Part shown: positions 5,615 through 5,981 of the stretch, one piece after another
Numbering within the stretch: position 1 is the first letter of the stretch
Layout of the letters: every line of letters begins with the position of its first letter
Assembly: GCA_029932715.1 (NCBI GenBank)
Contig: JAOZPO010000068.1
Span: 1 to 5,981, forward strand
Direction of reading: 5' to 3'
Source of the DNA: Halobacteria archaeon
GTDB lineage: Archaea; Halobacteriota; Syntropharchaeia; Alkanophagales; Methanospirareceae
Length of the DNA: 5,981 bases
The notes under the pieces: model-generated
The model's database searches: none
What the model saw: the letters and a program-made list of their open reading frames with translations, nothing else
Told to the model about the DNA's origin: nothing
Translations under genes and position numbers: made by a program

Positions 5615-5721
5615 TTTTTTACCTCCGTTTCTTTTCCTCTTCTCATCCATTGCCTATTCTGTATCGTGCCGCGAACTCAGTGCTCTGTACCTTGTTCTCC
5701 ATCATTAGAAGTAATAAGTCA

Positions 5722-5737
5722 GATTATTTATAATTGC
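5722..5737 (-). promoter_or_regulatory. TATA promoter facing the hps-like remnant
   Basis: On the minus strand TTATAAATA (5733-5725) is a close match to archaeal box A. Transcription would start near 5703, giving a leader of about 90 bases before the GGAGGT site and TTG start at 5614. The element also reads as a TATA-like sequence on the plus strand (TTATTTATAA), so its direction is inferred from the downstream ribosome binding site. Confidence 0.45.
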
Positions 5738-5777
5738 GAAACGCAGGTTTAAAAGCTCTGCCACAAAATTGTAAAAC

Positions 5778-5878
5778 GAAGCGGTTTGCTTCATACCTTT
5801 CCAAAAGGGCTATGTTTACTCCGAGCACTTGCTTACTCGGCTCCTTTTACGCATTTCCCTACTGCGTATTCGCGCGAA
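5778..5878. repeat. Cluster of five short inverted repeats
   Basis: Five small potential stems follow one another. They are GAAGC/GCTTC (5778-5792), CCTTT/AAAGG (5796-5808), CCGAG/CTCGG (5821-5840), TACGCA/TGCGTA (5848-5868) and the palindrome TTCGCGCGAA (5869-5878). An eight-base A-run follows at 5877-5884; on the minus strand it is a T-run that could end a transcript arriving from the right. No known RNA family is recognised, and no coding region is supported from 5738 to the window end. Confidence 0.35.
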
Positions 5879-5884
5879 AAAAAA
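5877..5884 (-). terminator. Minus-strand T-run
   Basis: Eight A residues on the plus strand give TTTTTTTT on the minus strand. This would suit termination of a minus-strand transcript entering from beyond the window, ahead of the minus-strand promoter near 5730. No such gene is seen inside the window, so the role is a guess from composition. Confidence 0.3.
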
Positions 5885-5981
5885 TCGAATGAGCGAAGGA
5901 AAAGAGATTTATCTATGACAGGAATAAAACATATAAGCATCTGCTTCGTTAACAAAAGTTTCAAATAACTTCTATTTTTGT

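Noticed and set aside
5635..5706. Possible C/D box guide RNA on the minus strand (ATGATGG, then CTGA about 18 bases on)
   Set aside because: A C box and D' box can be argued for, but no convincing C' and D boxes follow at the right spacing.
5380..5733. A 117-codon plus-strand open frame after the TraB-family gene
   Set aside because: Its product is rich in Ser, Leu and Phe in the way expected of a frame opposite former coding sequence. No ribosome binding site or family motif is seen, and it runs antisense to the hps-like start and its promoter.
5786..5968. A 60-codon plus-strand open frame near the right edge
   Set aside because: It covers the hairpin cluster, has no recognisable motif or ribosome binding site, and its product is low-complexity and basic near the end.

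Overview
The window looks archaeal. Its informational genes are archaeal-type: the exosome subunit Csl4, RNA polymerase subunit L and a class 1 release factor with NIKS and GGQ motifs. The promoters are TATA boxes about 25 bases ahead of likely transcription starts, one tRNA has a bulge-helix-bulge intron and no encoded CCA, and a mevalonate kinase points to isoprenoid lipids. Arg codons AGA/AGG and Ile codon ATA are frequent. A methanogen-related euryarchaeote, possibly of the ANME-1/Syntrophoarchaeum kind, is my impression only; nothing here fixes the taxon.

Layout. Positions 3-305 (minus) hold a small MNT-type nucleotidyltransferase, probably made from a leaderless mRNA. Positions 306-605 form a divergent intergenic region with a short GC-rich repeat and a palindromic TATA element. 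Mevalonate kinase follows at 606-1661 (plus) and ends at a T-run. A new promoter near 1719 drives csl4 (1773-2336), rpoL (2345-2632) and, overlapping the end of rpoL, an intron-containing tRNA-Gly(CCC) (2618-2755). A perfect hairpin directly abuts the tRNA. Another promoter near 2811 drives the release factor aRF1 (2871-3962) and, 7 bases later, a TraB/PrgY-family membrane protein (3970-5256). The last 725 bases contain no convincing intact gene. They hold what looks like the promoter, ribosome binding site and first 17 codons of a 3-hexulose-6-phosphate synthase gene on the minus strand, broken off after that, followed by a cluster of small hairpins.

The core genes cover RNA synthesis (RpoL), RNA decay (Csl4), translation (tRNA-Gly, aRF1) and membrane lipid precursor supply (mevalonate kinase). 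The most interesting points are the rpoL/tRNA overlap, where tRNA 5' maturation would cut off the rpoL stop codon; an aRF1 that lacks the usual domain 3 minidomain; and the truncated hps start.
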